A model generated the notes under the pieces. That model did no database searches, was not told the origin of the DNA, and saw only the letters and a program-made list of their open reading frames with translations. From assembly GCA_029981855.1 (NCBI GenBank), contig JARRCS010000001.1, forward strand, positions 172,566 to 236,565: a stretch of 64,000 nucleotides of DNA, read 5' to 3'. Both the position numbers and the translations under genes were made by a program. Each line of letters opens with the position of its first letter. Positions within the stretch are counted from its first letter, which is position 1. This DNA is from Halanaerobiales bacterium. Lineage in GTDB: Bacteria; Bacillota; Halanaerobiia; Halanaerobiales; DTU029. This document shows, in pieces, positions 1 to 9,625 of the stretch.

Positions 1-1
1 T

Positions 2-1303
2 GTTATTGCCAATAATAAATCTCAGGAATTTGACTATCCCCTCGGCTCCAGGAATGCTTATTTTAATTATACCGGTAGTGGTGGGGTAGAGTTGAACAGC
101 TTTTTTAGAAAGATAATTTATGCCCTGAGGTACGGGAATATAAAATTTCTTTTGGCAGATGATATTACCAGTGAGAGCCGGATATTATACTATCGCAATA
201 TCAAGGAAAGGGTCAGGAAGGTTGCTCCCTTCTTAAGATTTGATGCCGACCCTTATCTCGTAGTATTGGAAGGACGTTTATTCTGGATTCAGGATGCCTA
301 TACTACTACTAATAGGTACCCCTATTCTCAGCCTTACGGGAATATTGGCAACTATATCAGGAATTCAATCAAGGTTGTTATTGACGCTTACAACGGCTCG
401 ATGCAATTTTATGTTACTGATCCTTCGGACCCCCTGGCAGTTACCTATCAGAAGATCTTTCCTGATCTTTTTACTTCCGGGGAAGAGATGCCTGAGGGTA
501 TTAAACGGCATCTGCGTTATCCCCAGGATCTCTTTATCATTCAATCCAGGATATATGCTACCTATCATATGACAAACCCGACTGTTTTTTATAATAAGGA
601 AGATCTCTGGAATATACCCACTGAAAACTATGCCGGCACCAGTATCGATATGAGGCCCTACTATATAATTATAAAACTTCCTGACAGTGACAGGGCCGAG
701 TTTGTACTGATGCTTCCCTTTACTCCGGCCAATAAGAATAATATGATTGCCTGGATGGCCGCCCGTTCCGATGGGGAAAAATATGGTGAAATACTGGTAT
801 ATCACTTCCCTAAGGATAAACTCATTTACGGACCGATGCAGATCGAATCGAGGATCGATCAGGATGCCGAGATATCGCAGCTACTTACCCTCTGGAGCCA
901 GAGAGGGTCACGGGTCATTAGAGGGAATCTCCTGGTAATTCCCATTGCCAGTTCAATTCTCTATGTGGAGCCGGTCTACCTGCAGGCGGAGACCAGCGAA
1001 CTTCCGGAGTTAAAGAGGGTGGTCGTTGCCTATAAAGACAGGGTTGTCATGAGGGAGAGGTTTGACCAGGCCTTAAACGCTATTTTCGGAATATCCGAGG
1101 AAACGGTTGAGACCGAGATTGAGGAGAGGCCGGAGGTTGTAGAGGATATTCCGGTAACTATTCAGGAACTTGCCCGGCAGGCCCTGGATGTTTACCAAGA
1201 GGCTCTAGGTAGTCTCAGGGAGGGTAACTGGGCCCGTTACGGTGATTTAACCGAACAGCTTCAGGATATTCTGGAGAGATTGAATGAATTGAGTGCACGT
1301 TAG
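2..1303 (+). CDS. UPF0182 family membrane protein, C-terminal part
   Basis: The frame is open from base 2 of the window, so only the C-terminal about 430 residues are here and the true start lies upstream. The segment FDYPLGSRNAYFNYTG followed by FFRKIIYALRYGNIKFLL is typical of the soluble C-terminal part of UPF0182 (COG1615) proteins, which are usually about 900 residues with several N-terminal membrane helices. The tail, rich in Glu and Ala from about residue 370, looks like a coiled coil. Family function is unknown. It ends 30 bases before yfmF. Family assignment is from remembered motifs. Confidence 0.85.
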   Translation, partial: VIANNKSQEFDYPLGSRNAYFNYTGSGGVELNSFFRKIIYALRYGNIKFLLADDITSESRILYYRNIKERVRKVAPFLRFDADPYLVVLEGRLFWIQDAYTTTNRYPYSQPYGNIGNYIRNSIKVVIDAYNGSMQFYVTDPSDPLAVTYQKIFPDLFTSGEEMPEGIKRHLRYPQDLFIIQSRIYATYHMTNPTVFYNKEDLWNIPTENYAGTSIDMRPYYIIIKLPDSDRAEFVLMLPFTPANKNNMIAWMAARSDGEKYGEILVYHFPKDKLIYGPMQIESRIDQDAEISQLLTLWSQRGSRVIRGNLLVIPIASSILYVEPVYLQAETSELPELKRVVVAYKDRVVMRERFDQALNAIFGISEETVETEIEERPEVVEDIPVTIQELARQALDVYQEALGSLREGNWARYGDLTEQLQDILERLNELSAR

Positions 1304-1333
1304 AATACTATATAGGTAAAAGGAAGGTATACA

Positions 1334-2596
1334 ATGGATAAATTGACAGGTTTTACAGGTTATAAAACGGCCAGTAATCTGGACCTCTATATCTGCAAGA
1401 ATCCGAAGTTTAAGACGAATTTAATCGAGTTATATCTGGTACACCCCCTCAGCCGGGAAGATGCTAGTAAGACCGCTTTATTGCCCTATGTCCTCTACCG
1501 GGGGAGCAAGAAATATCCTACCAGTAGGGATATTGAGAGGCGTTTGGAAGAACTTTACGGGGCTGACCTGAATGTCTCGGTAATAAAGAGGGGAGAGCTG
1601 CAATTAATCAAATTTTCCCTAGAGCTCGTTAATGAAGGATTTTTACCGGAAAAGGAACCGCTTCTGGAAGAGGGACTTAAGCTCTTATACGAACTGGTCC
1701 TTAACCCTCTTTTTGAGGATAAATACGTCGAACAGGAAAGTGAGTTTTTAAAAAAGGAGATCAAGTCTTTAGTTAATGATAAATATACCTATGCAATTGA
1801 GCGGTGTTATCAGGAGATGTGTAAGGAAGAGCCCTTCGGGATTTACAAATTAGGTACTCTCTCCGGTCTTGAGGAGATAACTAGCGAGGGGCTTTATCAA
1901 CACTATCAAAAATTGATTGCTCAGAACCAGATCTACCTGCTGGTGGTTGGTGCGGTTGATGAAAAGAGTTTACAGGAGAGAATAAATGAGATATTTACCT
2001 TTGAACACCAACAGCCAGGTAATTTTAATCAGACAAGGGTCAGGACCGGTGTAGATAAGGTAAAAGAGGTGGTAGAGAGTTTAAATGTCCAGCAGGGGAA
2101 ACTATCCCTCGGTTTTAGAACAGGGATAACTAGAAATAGCAGTCAATATTATGCTCTGATGTTTTATAACGGTCTCTTGGGTGCCTTTCCCCATTCCAAA
2201 TTATTCCAGAATGTTAGGGAGAAGGCCAGCCTGGCCTATTATGCAAACTCCCGTCTGGAATCAACTAAGGGCTTGATGCAGATTACTTCAGGGATAGAAT
2301 CAATAAATTATGACCGGGCAAAGGAGATCATCCTTGAGCAGGTAGACAAACTGGCCCAGGGCGAATTTAATGATGATGAGTTTGACTGGACAAGAAAGGC
2401 CCTGATTAACCATTTGAAGAGTTCGGCCGATAATAACAGGGGTTTAACCGGTCATTACCTGCTGGGATTGATTAACGGCAAGCCGGAGTCAATCAGGGAG
2501 ATGATAACCGAACTAGAGAAAGTTAAGAGGGATGAGATCATAGAGGTTGCAAGGAGGATTGAACTGGATACAATCTATTTCCTGGATAAGAAATAG
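1334..2596 (+). CDS. yfmF: M16-family peptidase-like protein YfmF
   Basis: This 420-residue M16-fold protein starts at an ATG behind AAGGAAGG. The zinc-binding HxxEH motif of active M16 peptidases is absent: the equivalent N-terminal region runs LYLVHPLSREDASKTALLPY. It is followed by an active-site-containing paralogue (2699-3979), the usual YfmF/YfmH arrangement in Firmicutes, where an inactive and an active subunit would pair like mitochondrial processing peptidase. In Bacillus subtilis these genes are linked to the 5-aminopentanol modification of elongation factor P and to swarming. That role is family knowledge and is not shown here. No efp gene is in the window. Confidence 0.85.
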   Translation: MDKLTGFTGYKTASNLDLYICKNPKFKTNLIELYLVHPLSREDASKTALLPYVLYRGSKKYPTSRDIERRLEELYGADLNVSVIKRGELQLIKFSLELVNEGFLPEKEPLLEEGLKLLYELVLNPLFEDKYVEQESEFLKKEIKSLVNDKYTYAIERCYQEMCKEEPFGIYKLGTLSGLEEITSEGLYQHYQKLIAQNQIYLLVVGAVDEKSLQERINEIFTFEHQQPGNFNQTRVRTGVDKVKEVVESLNVQQGKLSLGFRTGITRNSSQYYALMFYNGLLGAFPHSKLFQNVREKASLAYYANSRLESTKGLMQITSGIESINYDRAKEIILEQVDKLAQGEFNDDEFDWTRKALINHLKSSADNNRGLTGHYLLGLINGKPESIREMITELEKVKRDEIIEVARRIELDTIYFLDKK

Positions 2597-2698
2597 TTTT
2601 TATCCTTCGCTCCGACTAAAATTTGTAACGTTCATTCAGATAAATATCTTACATTATAACCACTATTATACAAAGATAAAGCAAGAAGGTGGAAAAAA

Positions 2699-3979
2699 GT
2701 GGATAAGATATATAATGATACGATCAAAGAGACGCTTTATAAAGAGATCCTGGATAACGGTTTAAAGGTTTATATGATGCCGCGGCAAAATTATAACCGG
2801 CAGTATGCTATTTTTGCTACTAATTACGGCTCTATTGACAATAGTTTTATTGACCCCGAAACAGGTAATACCGTCACCGTACCAGATGGGATTGCTCATT
2901 TTTTAGAACATAAGCTCTTTGAAGGTGAGGAGGAGAATACCTTTTCCCAATTTGCCAGACTGGGTACCTCGACCAATGCCTTTACCAATTTTACCACTAC
3001 TGCCTACCTCTTCTCCGGTACCGGCAATTTCCAGCAGTCTTTAGTTAATTTACTTGATTTTGTTCAGAACCCCTACTTTACCGATGAGAATGTGGAGAAA
3101 GAGAAGGGGATTATTACTCAGGAGATAAGAATGTATGAGGATGACCCTAATTATCAGGCCTTTTTCAACCTCTTGCAGGGATTATACCATTACCATCCGG
3201 TGAGGATAGATATCGGTGGTACCGTTGAGAGCATCAAAAAGATCACCAGGGAGGATCTTTACCTCTGTTATAATACCTTCTATCACCCGGGGAATATGAT
3301 CCTATTTTTAGTTGGGGATTTTGACCCCGAAGAGACCATTAATTTAGTTAAAGAGAATCAGGCTCGAAAGGATTTTCCTGAGTGGAAGGGAATCAAAAGA
3401 GTATTTCCTGATGAGCCTCCTGCTATCAAAGAAAATAAGATTGAGAAACAGATGGATGTAAACCAACCCCTGTTGATGCTCGGTTTTAAGGAAAGGGAGC
3501 TTGATAAAACCGAACGAGAACTGGTTAAACAGGAGATTGGAACCGATATGCTGCTGGATTTAATTACCGGAAAGGGAACTGAATTATACCAATCCCTATA
3601 CGAAGATGGCCTAGTTGATGATGATTTTGATCAGCATTATACCCGGGAACGGGGTTACGGTTATGCTATCATGGGTGGTAAGACCAAAGACCCTGAGAAA
3701 CTTTATGACCGTTTACTTGCTGGTATTAAAAAGGCTAAGGATAATCTCAAAGAGGAGGACTTCTCCCGGGTATGCAAAAAATATGTTGGAGATTATATAG
3801 AAAGCTTTAATTCTTTTGAGATAATAGCTCATGAGTTTGTCGATTACTTTTTTAAGGGTATTAATTACTTTGAGGTTATTAAGATTATACAGGAAATAGA
3901 TCTTGCTTATCTTGCAGAAAGGTTTGATCAATTGTTTAAAGAAAAATCAGCCGTTAGATCAGTAATATCCCGTGGTTAA
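2699..3979 (+). CDS. yfmH: M16 zinc peptidase YfmH
   Basis: This 426-residue protein carries the inverted zinc-protease motif HFLEH (about residue 67) with the downstream Glu in a TQEIRMYEDDP segment, so unlike YfmF it should be catalytically competent. The start is GTG at 2699 behind AGAAGGTGG. A non-coding gap of about 100 bases separates it from yfmF, so the two may be co-transcribed. Family work links YfmH with EF-P modification in B. subtilis. Substrate is not evident from sequence. Confidence 0.87.
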   Translation: MDKIYNDTIKETLYKEILDNGLKVYMMPRQNYNRQYAIFATNYGSIDNSFIDPETGNTVTVPDGIAHFLEHKLFEGEEENTFSQFARLGTSTNAFTNFTTTAYLFSGTGNFQQSLVNLLDFVQNPYFTDENVEKEKGIITQEIRMYEDDPNYQAFFNLLQGLYHYHPVRIDIGGTVESIKKITREDLYLCYNTFYHPGNMILFLVGDFDPEETINLVKENQARKDFPEWKGIKRVFPDEPPAIKENKIEKQMDVNQPLLMLGFKERELDKTERELVKQEIGTDMLLDLITGKGTELYQSLYEDGLVDDDFDQHYTRERGYGYAIMGGKTKDPEKLYDRLLAGIKKAKDNLKEEDFSRVCKKYVGDYIESFNSFEIIAHEFVDYFFKGINYFEVIKIIQEIDLAYLAERFDQLFKEKSAVRSVISRG

Positions 3980-4011
3980 TAATAATTGATCCTAAAAAAT
4001 TAGCAGAACTC

Positions 4012-4040
4012 TTGAAATTATCCTAAATAATATATATAAT
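4012..4040 (+). promoter_or_regulatory. sigma-A-type promoter of the NSS transporter
   Basis: TTGAAA at 4012-4017 and TATAAT at 4035-4040 are separated by 17 bases. Transcription would start about 110 bases upstream of the transporter start codon. The leader shows no riboswitch class I recognise. Confidence 0.6.
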
Positions 4041-4158
4041 GGGGATAATGAATACTATACGTGCAGGGGGTGATTTTTAGAGAAGAGAGTAGCTGAGAAA
4101 TAGTTTTTGTTTTTGGACAGGTTTACTCAAAATAATATCACAGAAGGGAGAAGTGAGC

Positions 4159-5673
4159 ATGCAAAGAGAACAATGGGGTAGCAGGACTGCTTTTGTACTA
4201 GCTGCCATCGGATCTGCTGCCGGTTTAGGTAATGCCTGGCGTTTTCCTTATATCACCTATAAATACGGTGGTGGTGCCTTCTTAATTCCCTATTTCGTTG
4301 CCTTACTGACAGCAGGTTTACCATTATTAATTCTGGAGTTCTCTTTAGGTCAGAAACATCAATTAAGTGCCCCTGGTGCTCTTGCCAGTATAAAAAAGAA
4401 GTTCCAGCCTATCGGCTGGTGGGTTACCCTGGTTGCCTTTTTTATCGTCACTTATTATGCTGGAGTAATGGGCTGGATCTGGGATTATATCTACGGATCT
4501 TTAAGTGTTGCCTGGGGTAATGATGCAGAGACATATTTCTTTAGTAAAGTACTGCAGATTTCTGAAGGCCCTGGAGTATTAGGTGGTTTCAGTGTCCCGG
4601 TCTTAATTGGTGTAATTCTTACCTGGATTGCCATCTATTATATTTTGAGAAACGGAACTGAGAGTGTTGGTAAGGTTATCTGGGTAACCGTTAGTTTGCC
4701 AGTTATACTCTTATTAATCCTGCTAGTACGGGCCGTTACCTTGCCTGGTGCTATTGAGGGTATAAATTACTATCTCCAGCCTGATTTTAGTAAGCTTCTT
4801 GATTTAGAGGTCTGGATTGCGGCTTATTCCCAGATCTTCTTTACCTTAAGTATCGGTATGGCGATTATGATTGCTTATGCCAGTTATATGCCCAAGGATT
4901 CTGACATAGTCAACAATGCACTAATTACTGTTCTTGCTAACTCCGGTGTAAGCTTTCTGGCAGGGTTTGCTATTTTCGGTACCCTCGGTTATATGGCCCA
5001 GACTCAGGGAGTTCCCATCTCCGACGTAGCAGCCTCTGGAGTTGGGCTGGCCTTTGTTGTCTATCCTAATGCGATAAATATGCTACCGGGTGGACCGTTT
5101 GTAGCCGGATTCTTTGGAGTGGTCTTCTTCCTGACCCTGTTAACTCTGGGAATCGACTCGGCTTTCTCACTGGTAGAGCCGAATATAGCAGCCTTTGTTG
5201 ATAAATGGGGCTGGAATAAGAAAAAGACTACCTTCTGGGTAATCGTCATTCTTGGTCTGGTCAGTCTTCTCTTCGCTACCAAAGGAGGATTATACTGGCT
5301 GGATATTGCCGACTATTATCTGAATAACTATGGCCTGCTGCTGGGTGGATTCATGGAGTGCCTGGTCATTGGCTGGTATTATAAACCGGAAAAACTGCGC
5401 AATTACTTTAATCCGATCTCCGATTACCAGTTAGGCAGCTGGTGGGATGTAATGGTTAAATGGATAACCCCGCTAGTTCTCATCTTCCTGGTAGGCAGGA
5501 ACTTTATTAACAATGTCTTTTATGAGCCCTATGGTGGTTATGCCGCCAAGTATCTCTGGATCGGCGGCTGGGGGTTATTAATTGTAATGGCTATCCTCTC
5601 CTTTGTCATCAGTAAGATGAGGGGCAGTGCCGGTATTGGTGTTGAAGTTGATACAGATAGTACCAGCCTGTAA
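4159..5673 (+). CDS. Sodium-dependent transporter, NSS/SNF family
   Basis: About 504 residues with some 11-12 hydrophobic helices. The N-terminus reads WGSRTAFVLAAIGSAAGLGN then WRFPYITYKYGGGAF, the sodium-binding unwound helix 1 of neurotransmitter:sodium symporters, so Na+-coupled amino acid uptake across the inner membrane is expected. I chose ATG 4159 because the ribosome site GAAGGGAG lies about 9 bases upstream; GTG 4153 would be too close. A 38-residue membrane peptide follows 20 bases downstream, as in MetP/MetS-type two-component NSS transporters. Substrate cannot be read from sequence; methionine/alanine is suggested only by analogy to Corynebacterium MetPS. Confidence 0.9.
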   Translation: MQREQWGSRTAFVLAAIGSAAGLGNAWRFPYITYKYGGGAFLIPYFVALLTAGLPLLILEFSLGQKHQLSAPGALASIKKKFQPIGWWVTLVAFFIVTYYAGVMGWIWDYIYGSLSVAWGNDAETYFFSKVLQISEGPGVLGGFSVPVLIGVILTWIAIYYILRNGTESVGKVIWVTVSLPVILLLILLVRAVTLPGAIEGINYYLQPDFSKLLDLEVWIAAYSQIFFTLSIGMAIMIAYASYMPKDSDIVNNALITVLANSGVSFLAGFAIFGTLGYMAQTQGVPISDVAASGVGLAFVVYPNAINMLPGGPFVAGFFGVVFFLTLLTLGIDSAFSLVEPNIAAFVDKWGWNKKKTTFWVIVILGLVSLLFATKGGLYWLDIADYYLNNYGLLLGGFMECLVIGWYYKPEKLRNYFNPISDYQLGSWWDVMVKWITPLVLIFLVGRNFINNVFYEPYGGYAAKYLWIGGWGLLIVMAILSFVISKMRGSAGIGVEVDTDSTSL

Positions 5674-5693
5674 TTGAGGAGGGAGGATAAAGT

Positions 5694-5810
5694 ATGAGTG
5701 CTTCTGCAATTGTGATGTTAATATTTGCCTGTGCAGTACTTTACGGCGGACTTTTCGTAACGATAAGAAATGCTATCAGGTCTACAAATGAGAAGGAAAA
5801 AGGACAGTAA
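5694..5810 (+). CDS. MetS-like small subunit of the NSS transporter
   Basis: A 38-residue gene: start ATG behind the strong site GAGGAGGGAGGATAA, a single hydrophobic helix at about residues 5-24 (ending LYGGLFVTIR), then a charged tail STNEKEKGQ. This matches the MetS family of NSS transporter small subunits, which in Corynebacterium is needed for MetP function. The position, 20 bases after the transporter and just before a terminator, supports a two-gene operon. Identification rests on size, topology and position. Confidence 0.8.
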   Translation: MSASAIVMLIFACAVLYGGLFVTIRNAIRSTNEKEKGQ

Positions 5811-5819
5811 TTCTAAATT

Positions 5820-5849
5820 AAAGCCCGGACCGATGTCTGGGCTTTTTCA
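5820..5849 (+). terminator. Rho-independent terminator of the NSS operon
   Basis: AAAGCCCGGA pairs with TCTGGGCTTT across a short loop, followed by a T run. It closes the transporter operon. Confidence 0.85.
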
Positions 5850-5912
5850 TGTATTAGTTAACTAAGGAAGGGAGACTTTAAGAAATAGATGCTTTTGAAG
5901 GGTGAGCTGCCT

Positions 5913-6995
5913 ATGCCCAGTCTAACAGAGAAGATAAAAGATAAAGCAAAGGAGATCGGGTTTGATCTAGTAGGGATTACCTCTGCTGAGCCCTTCAGGA
6001 AGGCCCTGGAGATCCTGAAGAAAAGGGAGCTTTCAGAGTTTACCACTAAGGATCTTAAAATGCTGACGAGTCCCCGGTTACACCTACCTGGTGCCAGAAC
6101 GATTATCTCTCTAGCTATGTCTTATGCCAGCTCAGAACGGTTTACAGATGAAGAGGCCTATATTGCCCTTTATGCCAGAGGAAGGGATTATCATCATGTT
6201 TTCCGGGAGAAGATGGAGCTGTTAATGGATTATATCAAAGAACTAAGAATAGATGCCAGGATGAAGGCATATACTGATACCGGACCTATCCTGGAGAGGG
6301 AGATTGCCAGAAGAGCTGGACTGGGCTGGATCGGTAAAAATAATAACCTGATTAATCCCCGTTTTGGCTCTTATCTACTCCTGGGGGAGATTTTGACAAA
6401 TCTTGACCTGGAGCTTGATCAGGAGATCGAGCCGGGATGCGGTAAGTGTGAACGCTGTATTCAAAGCTGTCCCGGTAATGCTTTGATAGAGCCCTACTAC
6501 CTGGATCCGGAGCAATGTATCAGTTATTTAACTCAGAAGAGGGGGATTCTACCTGAGCAGGAAAGAAAAAAAATTGGCAGGAACCTCTGGGGATGTGATA
6601 CCTGTCAGAGGGTCTGCCCCTATAACAGGGATATACCAGTTGATTTACATCTTGAGTTTACGCCCCTTCTTAAGGGTGATTTTAAAAAGGTTTTAGGCTT
6701 TATGAAGCATAAGATGGAACTTAAATGGCAGGAATCTGCTTTATCCTGGAGGGGGTTAAGGATATTGAAGAGAAACACCCTGATTAATATAGCTAATAGC
6801 GGGAATAATGAATATATCCCTTTGCTGGAGAAAGAACTAAATAACCCTTCACCTGTACTCAGGGCCTATGCTGTCTGGGCACTGGGAGAGCTGGGTTCGG
6901 AGAATTCCCGTAAGATTTTAAGGGAATTATATAGGAGTGAGAAGGATCAACGGGTTAGAAAGGAAATTAAAGAGGCTTTAGAGAAACTGGCTTAA
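5913..6995 (+). CDS. queG: Epoxyqueuosine reductase QueG
   Basis: About 360 residues. QueG reduces epoxyqueuosine to queuosine at the tRNA wobble base, using cobalamin and two [4Fe-4S] clusters. Visible are the N-terminal cobalamin-domain residues (YTDTGPILEREIARRAGLGW), two ferredoxin-like clusters (CGKCERCIQSCP and CDTCQRVCPYN) and a C-terminal HEAT-like repeat (LRAYAVWALGELG). Length fits the HEAT-containing version. The start at ATG 5913 has GAAGGGTGAG 8 bases upstream; ATG 5889 is possible but less well placed. It is preceded by a terminator, so it has its own promoter. Confidence 0.93.
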   Translation: MPSLTEKIKDKAKEIGFDLVGITSAEPFRKALEILKKRELSEFTTKDLKMLTSPRLHLPGARTIISLAMSYASSERFTDEEAYIALYARGRDYHHVFREKMELLMDYIKELRIDARMKAYTDTGPILEREIARRAGLGWIGKNNNLINPRFGSYLLLGEILTNLDLELDQEIEPGCGKCERCIQSCPGNALIEPYYLDPEQCISYLTQKRGILPEQERKKIGRNLWGCDTCQRVCPYNRDIPVDLHLEFTPLLKGDFKKVLGFMKHKMELKWQESALSWRGLRILKRNTLINIANSGNNEYIPLLEKELNNPSPVLRAYAVWALGELGSENSRKILRELYRSEKDQRVRKEIKEALEKLA

Positions 6996-7020
6996 TACCA
7001 TAGAATAATTTAAGCCGCGT

Positions 7021-7210
7021 GTAGATAGATGTTTCCTTTTTCACTGAAAAATGCTAATTCCCGGCTCCTTCTCCAGAGCAAAAAGGGCAAAATTAAATTC
7101 ACTTCGCTTACGCTCTGTTCAGATAAAATTTTGCCAACCACTTTTTGCCCTTCCGTGCGGGGCCGGAGCATTTTTAACGTTTATACGGAAAACATTTATC
7201 TATGCTCAGT
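7021..7210. repeat. Long imperfect inverted repeat, MITE- or hairpin-like
   Basis: The two ends match in inverted orientation: TAGATAGATGTTTCC near 7022-7036 against GGAAAACATTTATCTATG near 7187-7204. Inside, AAAAATGC ... GGGCAAAA on the left mirrors TTTTGCC ... GCATTTTT on the right. The short open frames over it look like artefacts of the palindrome. A shorter relative of the left end (AATAGATGTTTCC) occurs near 43280 before panE. It could be a miniature mobile element or a strong RNA hairpin between queG and the nucleoside kinase gene. Confidence 0.6.
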
Positions 7211-7274
7211 TTAATGAAGTTAACAAGGGTAATGGGAAATTAATTAATTACTAAATAAACCTGGAGGGAAGCTG

Positions 7275-8921
7275 ATGGTTAGTGTTGAGATTGCTGGAAA
7301 CAAATATGATTTTACCAGAGGTACCACCCTGGAAGAGATTATAGAGAGGGTTGAGCCAGATGATAAGGAGATTATTGTAGCAGGGATAATTAATAATCAG
7401 CTCTGTGATTTAACTACCCCAGTAAGGGATGATTGTAAGCTTAAGTTTCTGACCATCAATGATGAGTTCGGTAACAGGATCTACCGGCGCAGTTTATTTT
7501 TAGTACTGGTCAGGGCTATTTATGAGCTCTTTCCGGGAGCCCAGCTCTCAATTGAGCACTCTATAAGTAATGGTATATACTGTGAATTACATAAAGATAG
7601 TCCTTTGACCCAGCGGGATTTAAGTAGAATCGAATTTAAGATGTATGAGCTGATTAATGCCGATCTACCCATTACCGGCAAAGAGTTACCTGTTGAGGAG
7701 GTAAAAGAGATTTTTTCCCGGCAAGGGTTTCTGGATAAGGTCAAGCTACTTAATCAGTTAGAGATTACAACCTGTCCAGTTTACGAACTGGATGGGGTTT
7801 ATGACTACTTTTATTTTAACATGGTTCCCCGGACAGGGTATCTGAAACGATTTGACCTTCACTACAGGATGCCTGGATTTATTCTTCTTTACCCCCAAAA
7901 GGGAAATCCCTATCAAGTCCCGGAATTTATTGAACAGCCTAAACTGGCTAGTATTTTCCATGAATATGAAAAATGGGGAGATATTATCGGTGTAGGAAAT
8001 GTAAGTGAGTTGAATAGAATGATTGCCGAGGGAAGGGTCGGCGAACTGGTCAGAATTTCCGAAGCCTTACATGAGAAAAAGATAGCCAATATAGCTGATA
8101 AGATCTCCGATAATATCGAGAAGAAACGTATTATCTTAATTGCAGGCCCCTCTTCATCAGGAAAGACGACCTTTGCCCAGAGGTTAGCCATTCAGCTCAG
8201 GGTAAATGGTTTAAGACCGGTGGCTATCTCTACGGATGATTATTTTGTTGACAGAGAGGAAACACCACTTGATGAAAACGGAAATTACGACTTTGAGGCT
8301 ATTGAGGCCATCGACCTTTCCCTCTTTAACGACCACCTGCTGGAGCTACTCCAGGGAAAGAGGGTTGAGATTCCGGTCTTTAATTTCCAAAAGGGGGCCA
8401 GGGAGAGCCGGGGTAAATATCTCCAGATAGAGGAGGATCAGCCCATTATCATCGAGGGTATCCATAGTCTGAATGACCGTTTGACACCTATCATACCTCA
8501 GGATAATAAATTTAAAATCTATGTAAGTGCTCTGACCCAGCTCAACCTTGACAGGCATAACCGGATACCTACCACCGATACCCGGCTTATTAGAAGGATA
8601 GTCAGGGATCATCACTTCCGGAACCACCCGGCTGCCAAGACAATCGCCTACTGGCCCGGTGTGCGCAGGGGGGAAGAGAAGAATATCTTTCCCTTTCAGG
8701 AGAATGCAGATGTAATGTTTAATTCTGCCCTCATCTATGAACTGGCCGTTTTAAAGAAATATGCCGAACCTTTACTTGAGGCTATTAGCCGGGAAGAGGA
8801 GGGCTATTATCAGGCACGGCGTCTGCTCGGATTTCTGAAGTGTTTTAAGCCTATGCCAGAAGAGGATATTCCCAGAACCTCTATTCTAAGGGAATTTATT
8901 GGCGATAGTGCCTTCCATTAA
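7275..8921 (+). CDS. Nucleoside kinase with N-terminal TGS-like domain
   Basis: A 548-residue protein. The first about 65 residues resemble a TGS/ubiquitin-like domain, residues 70-250 a threonyl-tRNA-synthetase-like second additional domain, and residues about 285-500 a uridine-kinase/phosphoribulokinase P-loop domain with Walker A GPSSSGKTT and STDDYFVDREETP. This composition is that of the long Firmicutes and Thermotogae nucleoside kinases of COG0572; the nucleoside substrate is not certain. The start ATG follows CTGGAGGGAAGC. Its stop overlaps the stop of the convergent nucleotidase gene by 3 bases, with no terminator between. Confidence 0.85.
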   Translation: MVSVEIAGNKYDFTRGTTLEEIIERVEPDDKEIIVAGIINNQLCDLTTPVRDDCKLKFLTINDEFGNRIYRRSLFLVLVRAIYELFPGAQLSIEHSISNGIYCELHKDSPLTQRDLSRIEFKMYELINADLPITGKELPVEEVKEIFSRQGFLDKVKLLNQLEITTCPVYELDGVYDYFYFNMVPRTGYLKRFDLHYRMPGFILLYPQKGNPYQVPEFIEQPKLASIFHEYEKWGDIIGVGNVSELNRMIAEGRVGELVRISEALHEKKIANIADKISDNIEKKRIILIAGPSSSGKTTFAQRLAIQLRVNGLRPVAISTDDYFVDREETPLDENGNYDFEAIEAIDLSLFNDHLLELLQGKRVEIPVFNFQKGARESRGKYLQIEEDQPIIIEGIHSLNDRLTPIIPQDNKFKIYVSALTQLNLDRHNRIPTTDTRLIRRIVRDHHFRNHPAAKTIAYWPGVRRGEEKNIFPFQENADVMFNSALIYELAVLKKYAEPLLEAISREEEGYYQARRLLGFLKCFKPMPEEDIPRTSILREFIGDSAFH

Positions 8922-9499
8922 AGCTGGAAATACTTAAAGATATAATCCCTGATCTCTTCCCAGTTATTAACCCTGACCAGGTTATTTTGTGCTTTAAGAT
9001 AACGGTTATGGTATTTATTAACCAGGATTACCTGGATGTTATTGGCCAGTAATTCTCTGGCAGTTTCTGCATGATCTTCAACAAATAATTGAATATTTTT
9101 CTCTACTGCCAGAGGGGCCTTAGAGTCCTCATGGATTAAGGTGGTATAGGGGATCTGATGTTTCTTAAGCCAGCCCTCGGTCAGGGAGTGGTACCTGCTA
9201 TTACGGGCGGTAATCAAATAGATTTTAAAGTCCTTTCGGGCAAGCTGGAGAAGGGTTTCTTTAGCCCCCGGGGCAGGATTTACCTGACTATAGATATTCT
9301 CCAGGTGTTCCTCCAGAAAACCATCAATGACATCAGAGGAGAGGTTATAGGCCTCCATAAAATTATAGACATCTCTGGCCCTTTCTATCTTTTTACCCAG
9401 GTACTGACAGAGTCTATCATGCCAGATATTATCATTGGGATGGCTTTCATCTGTCAGGACACCGTCTATATCAACACCGATTATTTTCTGATCAATCAT
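8918..9499 (-). CDS. HAD-superfamily 5'-nucleotidase, NT5C type
   Basis: About 193 residues. The nucleophile motif GVDIDGVLTD (DxDGxLTD) sits at the N-terminus, motif II in KIYLITARNS and motif III in QLFVEDHAET, as in NT5C-type deoxyribonucleotidases and YqfW-like proteins. It probably dephosphorylates nucleoside monophosphates. AGGAGG lies 7 bases before a TTG (9502) and 10 before the ATG (9499); either could be the start. It is convergent with the nucleoside kinase and divergent from nth. Confidence 0.75.
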   Translation of the reverse strand: MIDQKIIGVDIDGVLTDESHPNDNIWHDRLCQYLGKKIERARDVYNFMEAYNLSSDVIDGFLEEHLENIYSQVNPAPGAKETLLQLARKDFKIYLITARNSRYHSLTEGWLKKHQIPYTTLIHEDSKAPLAVEKNIQLFVEDHAETARELLANNIQVILVNKYHNRYLKAQNNLVRVNNWEEIRDYIFKYFQL

Positions 9500-9625
9500 C
9501 AATAATCAACCTCCTGAAATAATCTTCTGTTTATGATATAATATATTATCAGTTATTAGAATAAAAGTCTAGTAAGGTGCTAAGTTTTAAACAAGGAGGA
9601 AGTCCAGTTCAGAAAGGATGTGCTT

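Noticed and set aside
7029..7254. Two overlapping short frames after queG
   Set aside because: Both lie inside the palindromic element and encode low-complexity, repeat-derived sequence.
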